DNA of 64,000 nucleotides from Phymorhynchus buccinoides (GCA_017654935.2 CM065694.1:2563876-2627875); one strand, 5' to 3'. Numbered from the stretch's first letter, positions 37,045 through 48,844 are shown. The notes: generated from the sequence alone by a model not told the origin. Numbers and translations are program-made.

Positions 37045-37810
37045 GTGCTAAAACTTTATTGAATTTTAAATCTGTAAATTTTCCAATAATTTATTTAACA
37101 ATAAAATAAAAGTCGCACTTTCTTGTTGTTGCTTTTAAATGTGGCCTTGAAAATTTGAACCGTAACCGGCATAGGACGCTTTCTCCCAAATCAAGCCATG
37201 TCTCTTTCCACTAATTTAAAATGCAACTAACATCTATACTCTGTATAGTAATCCTAATTAAATAAATTCCTATACACCTTTATAAAAAAATAATCTTCTT
37301 TTCCTCCCTCCGCCCCCCTTTTTTCTTCCCACCCCACCTCATCTTAATCTAATAAATATGTCCTAAATGCAGTGATGCCACGAGGCCCCGGTCATAGGAC
37401 ATTGACCTATTAAAATTGAAAATGTCATAATGTGTTCGCCCCTGCCAGGACAAATGTCTGATGACAATTTTAAAGACTGGTACGCTTTGCATTATCGCTT
37501 TCTGCAAGAGCCAGGACATTGTCCTATTGATTTCTGCAAGAGTCAGGACATTGTCCTATAGATTTCTCTTGTCTCCGGACAGTTTGTCCTATCACTTTTC
37601 AATTTTCGGTACATCACATGTGCCGGTCAAAAGATCGGAGGACGTAAAACAAATTTCATTCTTTCATTGCTGGTTTAAACAAATGCTATTCATTTATCAA
37701 CAATCATATGACAAAGCAGCATCAACAAAGAAATCATAGAGTACAACAAGCTTTAGTCCAAGGCACAACGAGGTAAAAATCACACACCACATTTCCATCA
37801 CGTCATCAAA
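37045..37810. other. Non-coding stretch with a 34-bp duplication and a SINE A tail
   Basis: TTTCTGCAAGAG(C/T)CAGGACAT occurs twice (37499 and 37532). A GATCGGAGGACGTAAAACAAAT segment at about 37632 matches the SINE A tail. No gene. Confidence 0.5.
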
Positions 37811-38125
37811 TCAAGTGCCCACAATACTATGACGTCGATCCAGCAGGGGCGGGGCCTCGGGCGTGGTCACCTCTATGACCGGGGTCAGCCGGGGCAGGGT
37901 AGCCGACCCCTCCTTGGGAGGAGGAGGAGGAGGGGCAGAAGGAGGAGGGGGGAACAGGGATGGAAGTTGTGGAAGAAGAGGTGGAGGCAGGGGGATGATG
38001 CGGTTCTGTTTCTCCCCTTGGTCAGGAGAGGGGTGTTTTTTCCGCATGGCGGGCGGCCCCAGGCCGACCAACAGCATGGGTGAGCTGCCCATGCCCCAGC
38101 TCCAGCCTCTGACGGAGAGGCGATG
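37811..38125 (-). CDS. Candidate terminal exon, proline-rich C-terminus, unknown product
   Basis: On the minus strand a good acceptor (pyrimidine-rich CCTACCTCCCCTTTAG) precedes a 105-codon open frame in phase 0 that ends in a stop at 37811-37813. It contains M-L-L-V-G-L-G-P-P, a Pro tract of six, and a more complex end I-E-V-T-T-P-E-A-P-P-L-L-D-R-R-H-S-I-V-G-T. The acceptor, GC-rich composition and sensible C-terminus favour a real last exon. No family recognised, no partner exon proven. Confidence 0.4.
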   Translation of the reverse strand, partial: HRLSVRGWSWGMGSSPMLLVGLGPPAMRKKHPSPDQGEKQNRIIPLPPPLLPQLPSLFPPPPSAPPPPPPKEGSATLPRLTPVIEVTTPEAPPLLDRRHSIVGT

Positions 38126-38409
38126 CTAAAGGGGAGGTAGGGAGGTGGTGGTGGTGATGATGGTAGTGGTGGGTGGTGGTGGTGGTGGAAGAGGTGGCGT
38201 TGTTGTTGCTGCTGCTGACAGCGCTGTCTTCGTACACTGAAACACAATGATTGAAGCAAATAAACAAATACGCAAGACGTTCAATACTGCGCAAAGAGCT
38301 CCCCCCAAATATGGAGAAGACGTCACAATATTGAAAATGACGTTAGTCGCTTGACAATTAGTGTAGGTTTTCAGCGGAAAGTTTAGAATTGGTGTATTTT
38401 AACTTATCA
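38126..38409. other. (ACC)n-type tract and unique sequence
   Basis: A CCACCA-rich repeat (minus strand) at 38133-38190 and a CAGCAG run near 38200. No gene on the plus strand. Confidence 0.45.
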
Positions 38410-38467
38410 AACTGACACTAAACTGACCCTAAACCCTATCCCTAACCCCTAACCCAAACCCTAAACC
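38410..38467 (+). repeat. Degenerate interstitial telomere-like repeat
   Basis: About seven units of CCCTAA or CCCTAAA with variants (CCCTATCC, CCCAAACC). Animal telomeres of this group are TTAGGG; a short internal array can reflect break repair or an old fusion. Confidence 0.6.
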
Positions 38468-39593
38468 ATCTTACTCCGTCACCACACACTCACAATTAAA
38501 CAGCTTTTTGTTTTTTTAACATTGAAAAAATCTCATCTGAAGATCCTTCCGTACATTGTGCAGCATTGCACGGACCCAAAGAGAAGTTTTAAACCACTCA
38601 AAAGGCACAAAACTACTATCAAAAGAGCTTCGCACTGTCTAAATACTCACAGGCGTGAAATAGTAAAGAATGGTAAAGTAAAAGCTTGTACTCTTAGTAT
38701 TCTTCTCTCTTATTCATTTTCTTCTTCTTCTTATTCTTCTTATTCTGCAAGTAACCAGGCCATACGGGTGTCCAGGGAGTTCGTATAGATTCCGGGTTAA
38801 GGGGCTATGCCCTTTTGGGGGGCCAGGTGGCGAAGCCCCGGAAATGCTGCAATTGTGATTATTAAGGGCAAAAATGGAGCCATTTCTTACTTTTCTACCT
38901 TGCATAAGGTATGCTATGGACTGAGGGGGGGGGGGGGGGGTGGGGGAGGGTGTCCGGAAACCAGAACCACCATCACACCCATTAGATCCGGATCTGATCT
39001 AGCACCGGCTCCCTTAATTCCTTTTGGCGAGAGACGGGGATGTTGTTTTTTCAATTTAAATAAATACGGGATTCACCGGGGGATTACCGGGGTCTATTCG
39101 TAAAAATAGTCCCCACCTTTGGAAGTTACTGGATGTTAACTCCTCTAATTGCCTCCTCTTGACTATGCCTTTTCCCTTGACTTCTATCATCTACTATCTG
39201 TCTGAAACTATGCCCATTATCCTGCCTTAAAAAAAAACTTCCAAAATAAGGGTTCTCCTTTAAGCTCTCCGAAATCGGAATGTTCGGCTGTACGCAGCGG
39301 GGAGACATGCAAAACTTATAAAACTGGTACACAAATGTACCATATCCTTATGGCATATTGACATGGAAGCAGAGGAAGTACACTGTGACAAACCATCTCT
39401 TCTACAATTATTTTAGACCAGCCCTAGACAAGCAGATGCTCTATAATACCTTGAAAAACATAGGTATATAATTATGTAAAATGAACATAATATGTTAATA
39501 AATTTTTTATAAATGAATAACACATTTAAGTTCATAAAGGTTAATTGTACCATATACCTAGGTTTATGGGTTTTTCTGTATATAAGTATGTTT
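38468..39593. other. Non-coding stretch
   Basis: A (TTC)n-type tract at 38719-38746, a GC-rich hairpin-like segment near 38805-38840, and a G-run at 38925-38948. No gene recognised. Confidence 0.4.
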
Positions 39594-39908
39594 CTCTCTC
39601 TCTCTCTCCTCTCTCCTCTCTCTCTCTCTCTCTTTCTCTCTGTCTCTCTCTATCTGTCTGTCTGTCTCATCTCTCTCTACTCTTCCTCTCTTCTCTCTCT
39701 CTCCCTTACTTCCTTCTCTCATCTCTCTTCCTCCTTCCTCTCTCTCTGTGTCTCTCTCTCCCTTCTCTCTTGTCTCTCGCTGTTGTCTGTCGTCTGTCTC
39801 TCTCTATCTCTGTTTCGTCTCCTTCTCTCTCGCTCTCTCTATCTCTTCTTCCTTCTCTCTCTCTCTTTCCTCTCTCTCTCTCTCTCCTCTCGCTCTCTTC
39901 TCTCTCTC

Positions 39909-39976
<68 letters not shown>

Positions 39977-39978
39977 GA
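39594..39978. repeat. (CT)n-rich imperfect microsatellite
   Basis: About 385 bp of CT with frequent TG, TA and CC interruptions, so older than the pure CT arrays elsewhere. Confidence 0.93.
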
Positions 39979-40632
39979 GTAGCCGTATGCGCGATTACGC
40001 ACTCACTTATCTGTAGCTTTTAAACTGTTATTTGGTTCTATCGAGCTATGCATTCTATTTTACACGTTCTACTTACTGTATCCTAATCCTTTTTATGTAC
40101 ATGTGCATCATTAGAGTGAATAATCGTGGTTTCTTTTGACATATCCTATAAAGTTTCATGTGTTGGATATTTAATTATTATGTTCTTATTGTATGTGTGT
40201 TTATGCCGTGCCACAAATCAATTTCTCACTTTTGAGATTGTAAAGTATTCTTGAGTCTTGAGTCTTGAAATCATAGTCTAGAACAATACCCGCATACAAT
40301 GGCGTCTGACGACATGACAAAGCCTATAATTACTTCCCTTTGCGTCCCCCTAATATCCTAAAACTCCCGGGAAAACAAGAGAACAGTAAGGCCGGAGTTT
40401 CGTACCTACATAAGCGGGTATTCCATGCGGAAACGCGTGCGCAATCTATAACATAAGTGAAACAAAGAAGGGAAAAGATTTTGCGCACGTGTCCGAATTT
40501 CCCCCATATGCGTAAACTTTTATCCTTTCTTCCACTTATTTAGGGTTTTCCGTACGGAACTTGCGCGTCTAATGTGAACCCGGCCTAACTCTAGATAAAC
40601 TCTAGGAAACCACAACAAAACAAACACCACCA
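39979..40632. other. Non-coding stretch
   Basis: AT-rich with GTAAAGTATTCTTGAGTC direct repeats near 40240-40265. No gene. Confidence 0.4.
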
Positions 40633-40902
40633 CTACAAGTCCTGGTAGATCGAGTCCCATCCAACTGACAGACACTGTACACTGGGATTGGTGATGTTAG
40701 GCCTGGACACGCCAGGCACCGAGGAGGAGGACAGCAGGGGTGGTGGTAGCGATGATGGCGGAGGGCGGAAGTTGGCCCTGATGACGGGGTCGGGTGTCCC
40801 CTGGTAGAGGCCCCTGGTGCCCAGGAAGGGCACGATGACGCAGGCAGCCATCTTCTCCAGGTCCAGCTGCTCCTTGGACAGGAAGGTGGGGTCCCTCAGG
40901 CC
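40633..40902 (-). CDS. Candidate terminal exon preceded by an acceptor-bearing minisatellite
   Basis: Minus-strand open frame of 90 codons from the acceptor GGTTTTCAG (exon starts at 40902) to a TAG at 40633-40635. It begins G-L-R-D-P-T-F-L-S-K-E-Q-L-D-L-E-K-M, continues with a hydrophobic V-I-V-P-F-L-G-T-R, a Pro/Ser-rich stretch, and ends S-I-Y-Q-D-L. Non-repetitive composition and phase-0 entry favour coding. I do not recognise the family. The first ~40 bp of the exon form part of the upstream minisatellite unit, so the array was made by tandem duplication of this exon-intron boundary. Confidence 0.45.
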   Translation of the reverse strand, partial: GLRDPTFLSKEQLDLEKMAACVIVPFLGTRGLYQGTPDPVIRANFRPPPSSLPPPLLSSSSVPGVSRPNITNPSVQCLSVGWDSIYQDL

Positions 40903-42290
40903 CTGAAAACCACCACCATCATCACGCCGTCTATCTCCTTGGACAGGAACGTGGGGTCCCTCAGGCCCTGAAAACCTACCACCATCATCACGCTGTCTAT
41001 CTCCTTGGACAGGAAGGTGGGGTCCCTGAAAACCACCACCATCATCACGCCGTCTATCTCCTTGGACAGGAAGGTGGGGTCCCTCAGGCCCTGAAAACCC
41101 ACCACCATCATCACGCTGTCTATCTCCTTGGACAGGAAGGTGGGGTCCCTCAGGCCCTGAAAACCACCACCATCATCACGCCGTCTATCTCCTTGGACAG
41201 GAAGGTGGGGTCCCTCAGGCCCTGAAAACCACCACCATCATCACGCCGTCTATCTACTGGGACAGGAAGGTGGGGTCCCTCAGGCCCTGAAAACCCACGA
41301 CAATCATCACGCCGTCTATCTCCTTGGACAGGAAGGTGGGGTCCCTCAGGCCCTGAAAACCCACCACCATCATCACGCTGTCTATCTCCTTGGACAGGAA
41401 GGTGGGGTCCCTCAGGCCCTGAAAACCACCACCATCATCACGCCGTCTATCTCCTTGGACAGGAAGGTGGGGTCCCTGAAAACCACCACCATCATCACGC
41501 CGTCTATCTACTGGGACAGGAAGGTGGGGTCCCTCAGGCCCTGAAAACCCACGACAATCATCACGCCGTCTATCTCCTTGGACAGGAAGGTGGGGTCCCT
41601 CAGGCCCTGAAAACCACCACCATCATCACGCCGTCTATCTACTGGGACAGGAAGGTGGGGTCCCTCAGGCCCTGAAAACCCACCACCATCATCACGCTGT
41701 CTATCTACTGGGACAGGAAGGTGGGGTCCCTCAGGCCCTGAAAACCACCACCATCATCACGCCGTCTATCTACTGGGACAGGAAGGTGGGGTCCCTCAGG
41801 CCCTGAAAACCCACGACAATCATCACGCCGTCTATCTCCTTGGACAGGAAGGTGGGGTCCCTCAGGCCCTGAAAACCACCACCATCATCACGCCGTCTAT
41901 CTACTGGGACAGGAAGGTGGGGTCCCTCAGGCCCTGAAAACCCACGACAATCATCACGCCGTCTATCTCCTTGGACAGGAAGGTGGGGTCCCTGAAAACC
42001 CCACCACCATCATCACGCTGTCTATCTCCTTGGACAGGAACTGTGGGGTCCCTCAGGCCCTGAAAACCCACCACCATCATCACGTCGTCTATCTACTTGG
42101 ACAGGAACGTGGGGTCCCTCAGGCCCTGAAAACCCACCACCATCATCACGCTGTCTATCTCCTTGGACAGGAACGTGGGGTCCCTGAAAACCCACATATC
42201 ATCATCCACAGCAAAGTCGATTCTACTGGGACCCAAGGAAGGTTTGGGGGTCCCTAGAAAAACCCACCACCAATCATCCATCAACGCCGT
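40903..42290 (-). repeat. ~65-bp minisatellite of duplicated splice-acceptor units (about 22 copies)
   Basis: Unit on the plus strand: CTCCTTGGACAGGAAGGTGG, GGTCCCTCAGGCCCTGAAAA, CCACCACCATCATCACGCCG, TCTAT. Period 65-66 bp; four copies lack the TCAGGCC segment and are shorter. On the minus strand each unit reads GGTTTTCAG then GGCCTGAGGGAC, a plausible splice acceptor plus the first bases of the exon at 40902. One-base differences (GGTGG or GGTGGG) shift the frame between units, so the array is not one open frame. Confidence 0.93.
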
Positions 42291-42574
42291 CTATTCTCGC
42301 TCCTCAACAGAACATTACGATGGCTTGGAATAAAAACGGACTATTTTAGATAGTCCATTGACGTATTACTGAACATAATTATTGTGAAAACTAATAACTT
42401 ATTTTAAAAAAAACCACTGCTGAAATATAAAAAAGCAAATCCCCCTTTTATATTTCTGCAGTCTGCTTTAAAATGCAAGTTATTTATTTTCTGCAATAGC
42501 ACCATAATAAGTTCAATGGAATGTCTAAAGATTAGTCCGTTTTGACCTCTAAGCCATATAATTCAGTCGGGAAC
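42291..42574. other. Non-coding stretch
   Basis: AT-rich, nothing recognised. Confidence 0.4.
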
Positions 42575-42935
42575 TAATTAAGGGGATAATTCATGGTGTG
42601 GGGAGTGATGTGCTAATTTCAACGGGCAAACAGGGGGAAGTACTCTTCCCATAGGTAGATCCCAGCCTCGCTTAGTTTGAGGAGACACACAGCATGCATA
42701 GAACGCAGTGCGTCAATCTAAAATTGATGTAATTTATATTTTTGCATCACAGTTGCAAAGTTTTATCACCTTTGTGCAAGGCACCCCTGTTTATGAGAAA
42801 AAAAAGTTTGCAAATCGCTGACTGGCATCCTGCGGTTTCAAGCTCGAGCCATACCGCCATGGTTGCTATGTTTTGACCGAGTAAGTCGAGGTAATCAACT
42901 CTAATATTCACGAAAGTGATTCCACTATTTTTTCT
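42575..42935 (+). repeat. Dispersed repeat F, copy 1
   Basis: Begins TAATTAAGGGGAT and contains TTCATGGTGTG, AACAGGGGGAAGTACTCT, CCTCGCTTAG, GTTTGCAAATCGCTGACTGG and GGTTTCAAGCTCGAGCCAT. The same order of segments occurs in reverse complement at 46030-46392. About 360 bp, no coding frame. Confidence 0.75.
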
Positions 42936-44822
42936 TTCTGAAACCGATATTGCAGTGCATAGGGCAAAGTTACAGTTCATGCCCCCCTCCAAATTGTCGA
43001 TTGGAATTATTGTCACTAAGAAGCTAAAGTGAAATGTAGTCACCAGAGAGACTGAGAACGGTAACGTCCGATTTAAAAAAACCCAAAGAATGTTACAGCC
43101 ATAACAACGTAAAAAAACATAACACCCGCTAACAAAACAACAACAACACACCACGATATAAAACATTGGAAAGCATGCTTAAAACCGCAACTCTTTAAAA
43201 CACAACTTCATCCGCGAACCATACAAAGCAAGGTGTGCACCTGTAAGACCCGAAGCATCTGTCGGATGTTTGGCTGGCACTGTACTTTTTTGCCTCACGG
43301 CGTCGGGCACAGCTCAAATAAGATAAATATAATGATAATACATAGTATGTATATAGCGCTTCTTAGAATTAAAACTCAAGGCGCTCACATTCACCGATTC
43401 ACACGCAACTGTGCTAACATACAAACATTCATTCGATAATCATCTAATTAACGTGACGAATTCAGAGAGAAAGTTATTGAAACCAGTGAGTTTTCATTTG
43501 GGTTTTGAAAGCAGGAAGGCTGAATTGAGAGGTGAACAGGAAGGAGTTCCAGAAGTGGGGGTGCAAAACCTAAAAAACTGCTTGTCCAAAAGAGCTTTAA
43601 ATTACTTTAGCTGAACTTTCAACAGTTTGGATGAGAAGATCGGAGTGAGCGAGAAGGAGGTAAGTTGGAGAGCATTGAGGAGTAGGGTGGTAGATTGTCC
43701 AAAGTGGCGGAAATGCGAGGACTGCCAGGTTGTTACTCAAACCGAAAACTGCACTGGCAGCAGTGCAGCTCCGAGGAGTGGTGGGAAGGTCACGCCTCGC
43801 TTTCGTTTTTGAGGATGCTCGTATATGACAGGTGATGAACGAAGACGGTAAATTAGCAATAGAAAATACTATTGCTTTGTTGAAACTGGAAACAACACCA
43901 GAAGAGTTCGCCAGAAACGCAAGGAACTGGTCCAAATTTCGAAATCCTAATCCAAGGGAGACTATGAAAGTTTTGCTCAAATGCGAGGTGATAATTATAA
44001 TTCATAGTTTCTTTGTCCGTAAAGCAGTTCGAGCAATTTGACTTTCGAGTGGCAGAGCTAAAATTCTGCCGAATATTATCCCGATTTGCTTCAATATTGT
44101 ATAGCTTTTTAAACGATTTGTACAGTAAACAATCGATTATTTTCATCAAGAGATGTGTGTTCCGGTAATACTATTCACATTAAAATCACGAAAGATATCA
44201 AAAATTACTGTAGAGGGATCCTTTTTTACGCGCCAATCCATCCCGACGCTCCGCGGGGTCGCGTCCATCCCGCCCCCCCCCCCTTTCTTGTGCCTCCCTG
44301 TACTCGTTTCTTCCCTACCGTCTTCTTCTTGCACCCGCACCCTCACCCTCCCCCTTTCTTCTTCTGTGTCTGCTGGGGGTTCCAATCCGACGCTCCGAGG
44401 GACGTGTGTATTTCGGCAGCCTTCACATGAAAATCTTGCCGTGTTCCCCGGTAGACTCACGCCTCCTTTTTACTTTCTGTCCCATCCAAACACTGGACTT
44501 AAACAATAATTATATTGTAATATGCCGCCCCGATCGTCATCTTATTGTTAAACATTTGGCTCCAGATCTTGATCCTCTGCCGCATGCATATCTTTATGTA
44601 CCATGGACTTAAACAATAATGAGTACATGACGGCATGATATCTGCATTGTAAACATTGTGGACTAAACAATCTATTGATTAATATGAAGCAAATGCATCA
44701 GTCTCTGTATTGCACCCTTTGGATACTTACACATATGATTAATCTGAAAGCACATATTGCATTGTTAAACCTTGGACTTAACAAGAATTGATTAATACGA
44801 AGCAATGCATATCTGTATGTTA
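42936..44822. other. Non-coding stretch with diverged repeats
   Basis: A minus-strand GCGCTATATA-type repeat end lies near 43326-43410. 43480-43810 has the look of a dispersed repeat (GGAGTTCCAGAAGTGGGGG) but has no second copy here. Direct ACTTAAACAATAAT segments occur at 44497 and 44608. A C-rich patch is at 44268-44285. No gene. Confidence 0.4.
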
Positions 44823-44935
44823 CAAATCGGGACTTTCTGGTGTTGCACTGCTCGGGCATTGCTCCAGGACGTCCCACATCTTTTATATAATGCCCATATG
44901 TGTCAGTTCCAGACCGGAGGGCGTTCCATCTTTCT
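44823..44935 (+). mobile_element. SINE family A, copy 2 (partial)
   Basis: Has GGGACTTTCTGGTGTTGC, CGGGCATTGCTCCAGG, GCCCATATGTGTCAG and CCAGACCGGAGGGCGTT. Several small deletions compared with copies 3 and 4, so an older insertion. Confidence 0.7.
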
Positions 44936-45041
44936 CCCCCCCCCTTCCCGCCCCTTTCCCGCGGGCCGGATGTTGCGGCCTTCTCACCACGTAGTGTGCG
45001 CTCTCGCCGCTTTCCTCATGCCTGGGAAATGGAAACAAAAC

Positions 45042-45260
45042 ATAGCGCGCGCGCCCGCACGAGCACTCACGCACGCACGGCACACGCCCGGCGCACGCAC
45101 CGGCGCGCACGCCCGCACGCACGCACGCACGCAACGCACGCGCACACCACACCCACACACGCCACGCGCCACATCACCGCACACACACACGGCGCCACCA
45201 CCACAAACCACACACACACACAACCACCAACACAACACACACCACCACACACACACACAA
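45042..45260. repeat. CA/CG-rich microsatellite
   Basis: GCGCGC at 45043, then CACG and CACA units with CCAC interruptions to about 45260. Confidence 0.9.
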
Positions 45261-45504
45261 TATATATATTTGCTTGTTTCTTAATTAATTGCTTTACTTG
45301 CATCTTTCCTTTCTTGTTCGCTACTTTTTTTAGACGTTAGTTCTATTTTCTTGTATATCATTTTTTATTGGATGGCTTGTTGAAAAAAGCATGTTGTGAT
45401 TATAAAGGTTCCATCTGAATAAAAATTTTGACGGACTATTGACTTGACTCACATACACAAAACACACACACACAGCACACACACACACAACACACACACA
45501 CTAC

Positions 45505-45880
45505 ACACACACACACACAGAGGTGTCGAGGACACAGTGTCAAGAGTTCGTGTGTCAGTAAACCCGAGTTCGAACTGGATACGGAGATTTTTTCCTTGTC
45601 ACTTGCACTAGGCTTTCGGTCGAAAGTGGAGTCTTCGGATGAGACGATGGAACGAGGTCCCATTTGCCATTGCACTAGCAACGTACACAGTGGCACGAAA
45701 AAAGTTGTATCATTGTCACAAACTACCCCCTCCCTTTCCTTTTCATCAATCACACAAACAATCGATGCAAATTTTAAAAAAGAAGGGTGGCGCGCTCTGG
45801 CTGCGACGCGCTCTCAGGTTGGAGCAACCCGAATTTCACAGAGATGCCTCTGTGACTAAAAAGTACATACTAACTATACC
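45505..45880 (+). mobile_element. tRNA-derived SINE family B, copy 2
   Basis: A tRNA-like head (GAGGTGTCGAGGACACAGTG with B-box-like GAGTTCGAAC at 45570) is followed by GACGATGGAACGAGGTCCCA, an A-rich stretch, and the 3' domain GGGTGGCGCGCTCTGG, GCGACGCGCTCTC, GAATTTCACAGAG. The same body is in copy 1 (34301-34550, minus) and the same 3' domain in the element at 50935. Confidence 0.65.
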
Positions 45881-46029
45881 CCCCTCCATCCCCCCCACAC
45901 CCAGCAATGTTGGTAAGCTAAGCAGGGGTTAGTCCTACTAATTTATTTAATTAGTGCACGGATGAAACTGAAATCGCGAGGAAATATAACCTACCATGAA
46001 TAACCGACATTATAGGACGATTGTCGTGA

Positions 46030-46392
46030 AAAACTAGGAGGAGAGCACTTCGTGAAAATTGAGTTGTTTAACCTCATTACTCTGTCAAATTACCATAGCG
46101 ACAATGCAACAATGGCGTCGAAGCTTGAAACCGCAAGGATGCGAGTCAGCGACTATGCAAAAATTTGTAGAAAAATAAGGCGGCCAGTTGTACAAAGTGA
46201 TATAATTGCAAAACTGTGACGTAAAAAATATAAAATGACATCAAAATGAGAACGGAGCACTGCGTTTACTCTGGCTGTGTGTTCCCAAAACACGAAGCGA
46301 GGGTGGGTATTTACTGATGTAGAGTAATTCCCTGTTGACGATTGAATAAGCAAAGCTAACTATCACACCATGAAGTATCCCCTTAATTATTT
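46030..46392 (-). repeat. Dispersed repeat F, copy 2
   Basis: Reverse-complement relative of 42575-42935. Read on the minus strand it has ATAATTAAGGGGATACTTCA, CTCGCTTCGTG, GTCGCTGACTCGCATCC and GCGGTTTCAAGCTTCGACGC. Divergence is moderate with small indels. Confidence 0.75.
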
Positions 46393-47399
46393 CTGAACAA
46401 TTCTATTGAGAGAAAAATAGCTACATTCTAAGTTATTGGCGGACCAAAGCATACTAACTCAATCATGACACTGTTGCAAAAAAACACCAAAACGGTTTTT
46501 TGGGATGCATTAAAAAATGTGGACGACAAAAAAGAACTAAACCATTTGTAATAAATATACAGAAAACAATAAACTCATCTGATTTAGTACAAGTATTAAC
46601 AGAAACAAAAGCCTTATACCCGTGTGCAAGTTTGAAAGTATTAGGACTTACGCAAGTTTCTTCAGGCATTGGACTGACACAAACGCTAAATTCATTTAGC
46701 CTATTTTGAGCTTGAGTCTAGGATATGTATTGCAGAAATCTCACACAAGATACAGTTTACATTTGTTTCTACAAAATTTAAACAAAAAAAAATGAGCCAA
46801 AATAATTTCTTAAAAAATTTGAATGTGGCTGACGAGGATGGAAGTAGACATAGATGTGCCCTAATCAGAATTTGATTCTTGTAGGGTGATGACTTTTGTT
46901 TTGGATATGGGGTGGTGGTTTGCTGAAAAGTCATGCTGGAAACGTATGTAGTTCCACGAACAGCCACACATATTTACATTCAGCCACTGGAGGTTTATTT
47001 TGACAACCCCACAGACATGACTAATGAAAGAACCACATATTCTGAACAACCTAGGATAATGTGTGATGATATACAGGGTTGCAATGGAGCAATGTGCGAG
47101 CGAACATGCAAAAGGCACCTGGAAAACTCTCAAACATTCAAATAAATGAGCAATGGGGGAATGGCACTATAGAAACAGCAATAACAATAAAAAACGACAT
47201 AATATTGAAAGTAGAGCCCATAGCTAAAAGGGTACATGCGGGCCTGTAAGGTGGGTAAAACGATCTCTTGAAGAAATAGTCAATTCTCTCCCAGCAGTGT
47301 GAGTAGTTCTGCTCTGAAACACAGACAGCGGTACATCAAAACACACAGACAGACGATACATGCATACAGACAACAGACCCACGCAGTACTCACTACGAC
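46393..47399. other. Non-coding stretch
   Basis: Open frames at 46500-46709 and 46933-47145 (about 70 codons) show no domain or splice context that I recognise. Nothing else seen. Confidence 0.35.
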
Positions 47400-47748
47400 A
47401 CAGCACACACATTCAGACACCACTCAGGATAGATTAACAACGTAAACACATGATGACACACGAACACATACACGCACACGCACGCACACACACCAAACAC
47501 AGACAGGACAGACAGACACACACAACAATGCACACCGCACACCACAAAAACCCCCCTCGGATACACAACTAATATTAACACACACAGAGCGTGGCACCCA
47601 CACGCACGCACGCAAACAACATACACACGCGCACCGCCGCACGCACCGCACGCACACAACACACAACACCACACACACACACACGCACGACGCCGCACAC
47701 CCAGCACACGCACGCCATACACACAACACACACAACACATACACCACA

Positions 47749-47779
<31 letters not shown>

Positions 47780-47790
47780 AACAACACACC
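47400..47790. repeat. CA/CG microsatellite, imperfect
   Basis: CACA and CACG units with GACAGACAG and CCACAC interruptions. Confidence 0.9.
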
Positions 47791-48184
47791 ACACAGGGAC
47801 GAAGCACACTCGCACGCCCCCCCCCACCAAAACGGACATATACCCCTTCGCTTGACACTACTACAAAGAATTAAAAACAAGAAGAGACAAAAATGGCCCT
47901 CGGAGCGGACATAAGTAGCATTAACTGTAAATTCATCCAAATTATAAATTAAAGAACAAATTTACAATTTATCAACTTAACATTAACGAGACAGACTACG
48001 AATGCAGACTGAGGGTCATGCGAACCAACCTAAAGGTTAAAGCTGTCAAGCAGTGTTTGATTCTGAGGGGATGTTCTGTGTCGTAACCTCTTGCTTAACT
48101 GGAAGAGCACTCCTAAATTCCCATTCCAGACACTTTATCACCAAAAACCACCGTCCCCACTGTAATGGGCTCTCACTTCGTCAT
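47791..48184. other. Non-coding stretch
   Basis: A C-run at 47817-47825; no gene. Confidence 0.35.
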
Positions 48185-48320
48185 TCTCGTTTCTCGATCG
48201 CTCACACTAGGTTACACGTCAATATGAGAGCAGGATGCGTCAGCTGCGTAGCGCCTAACTAAGAAACAGTAGTCCAGCACGTCCGACTTCTCTGGGAGGA
48301 CATGTTTTGAAAGTGTTTTA
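48185..48320 (+). repeat. Dispersed repeat E, copy 1
   Basis: Has TCTCGATCGCTCA, ATGAGAGCAGGATGCGTC, GCGCCTAACTAAGAAA, GTCCGACTTCTCTGGGAGGA and TTTTGAAAGTGTTTT. The same segments in the same order are at 57507-57645. Confidence 0.75.
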
Positions 48321-48797
48321 TGAACAACCGGAGGCGACGGACTGGCCGGCCCCGAGAGATAGTCGCTCCCTTCCTCCTCCCCCTGTAGTCTCCCGCGACG
48401 CCCTCGCCGATGGGCATACCCGGACAACACTGGCATGCAAACGCAGATGACCACCGTCCACAATGTCATGTCTGGCTTCTTGTGCAAACATAGGATACGA
48501 CTTCGGTAGGGACATTACTTGCCAGGAGGAGACATTAAGCATTTCACTTTTAATAAGACTATCTATATATCCTATGCCATGCTCCCCCCCCCCGTGGATC
48601 CCGGGGGTCTTTGCTAAATCGTTCCCACCTTCGGAGTTCTTGTGCTGTCGCTTCCTCTACGCTGGACCCTCTTTGCCCCTGCCTTTCCCTTTGCTCCTGT
48701 CATCTTTCGGTTCCCGGTCCATTCTCAGCCTTTTTTTTTCCTTCAAGAACACCCTTCCAACCGGCTTCCCCGCGCAGGCCAGGTTCTGGGGCCTCAC

Positions 48798-48844
48798 CTC
48801 TTTCTTAGTTCGGGCATCACGGCCGCCTGGCCGCTCTGATCCAT
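48798..48844 (-). CDS. Candidate first coding exon, M-D-Q-S-G-Q..., unknown product
   Basis: Minus-strand ATG (context TCAAGATGG) followed by 15 codons M-D-Q-S-G-Q-A-A-V-M-P-E-L-R-K and AG before a consensus donor GTGAGG. The region upstream on this strand (48900-49925) is a GC- and CpG-rich island, as expected around a promoter. The open frame also extends upstream of this ATG. No family recognised; purely structural evidence. Confidence 0.3.

Noticed and set aside
48212..48487. Minus-strand open frame with a signal-peptide-like start (M-T-L-W-T-V-V-I-C-V)
   Set aside because: Its second half is dispersed repeat E, and no splice site joins the first half to another exon; a secreted peptide is possible but not supported.
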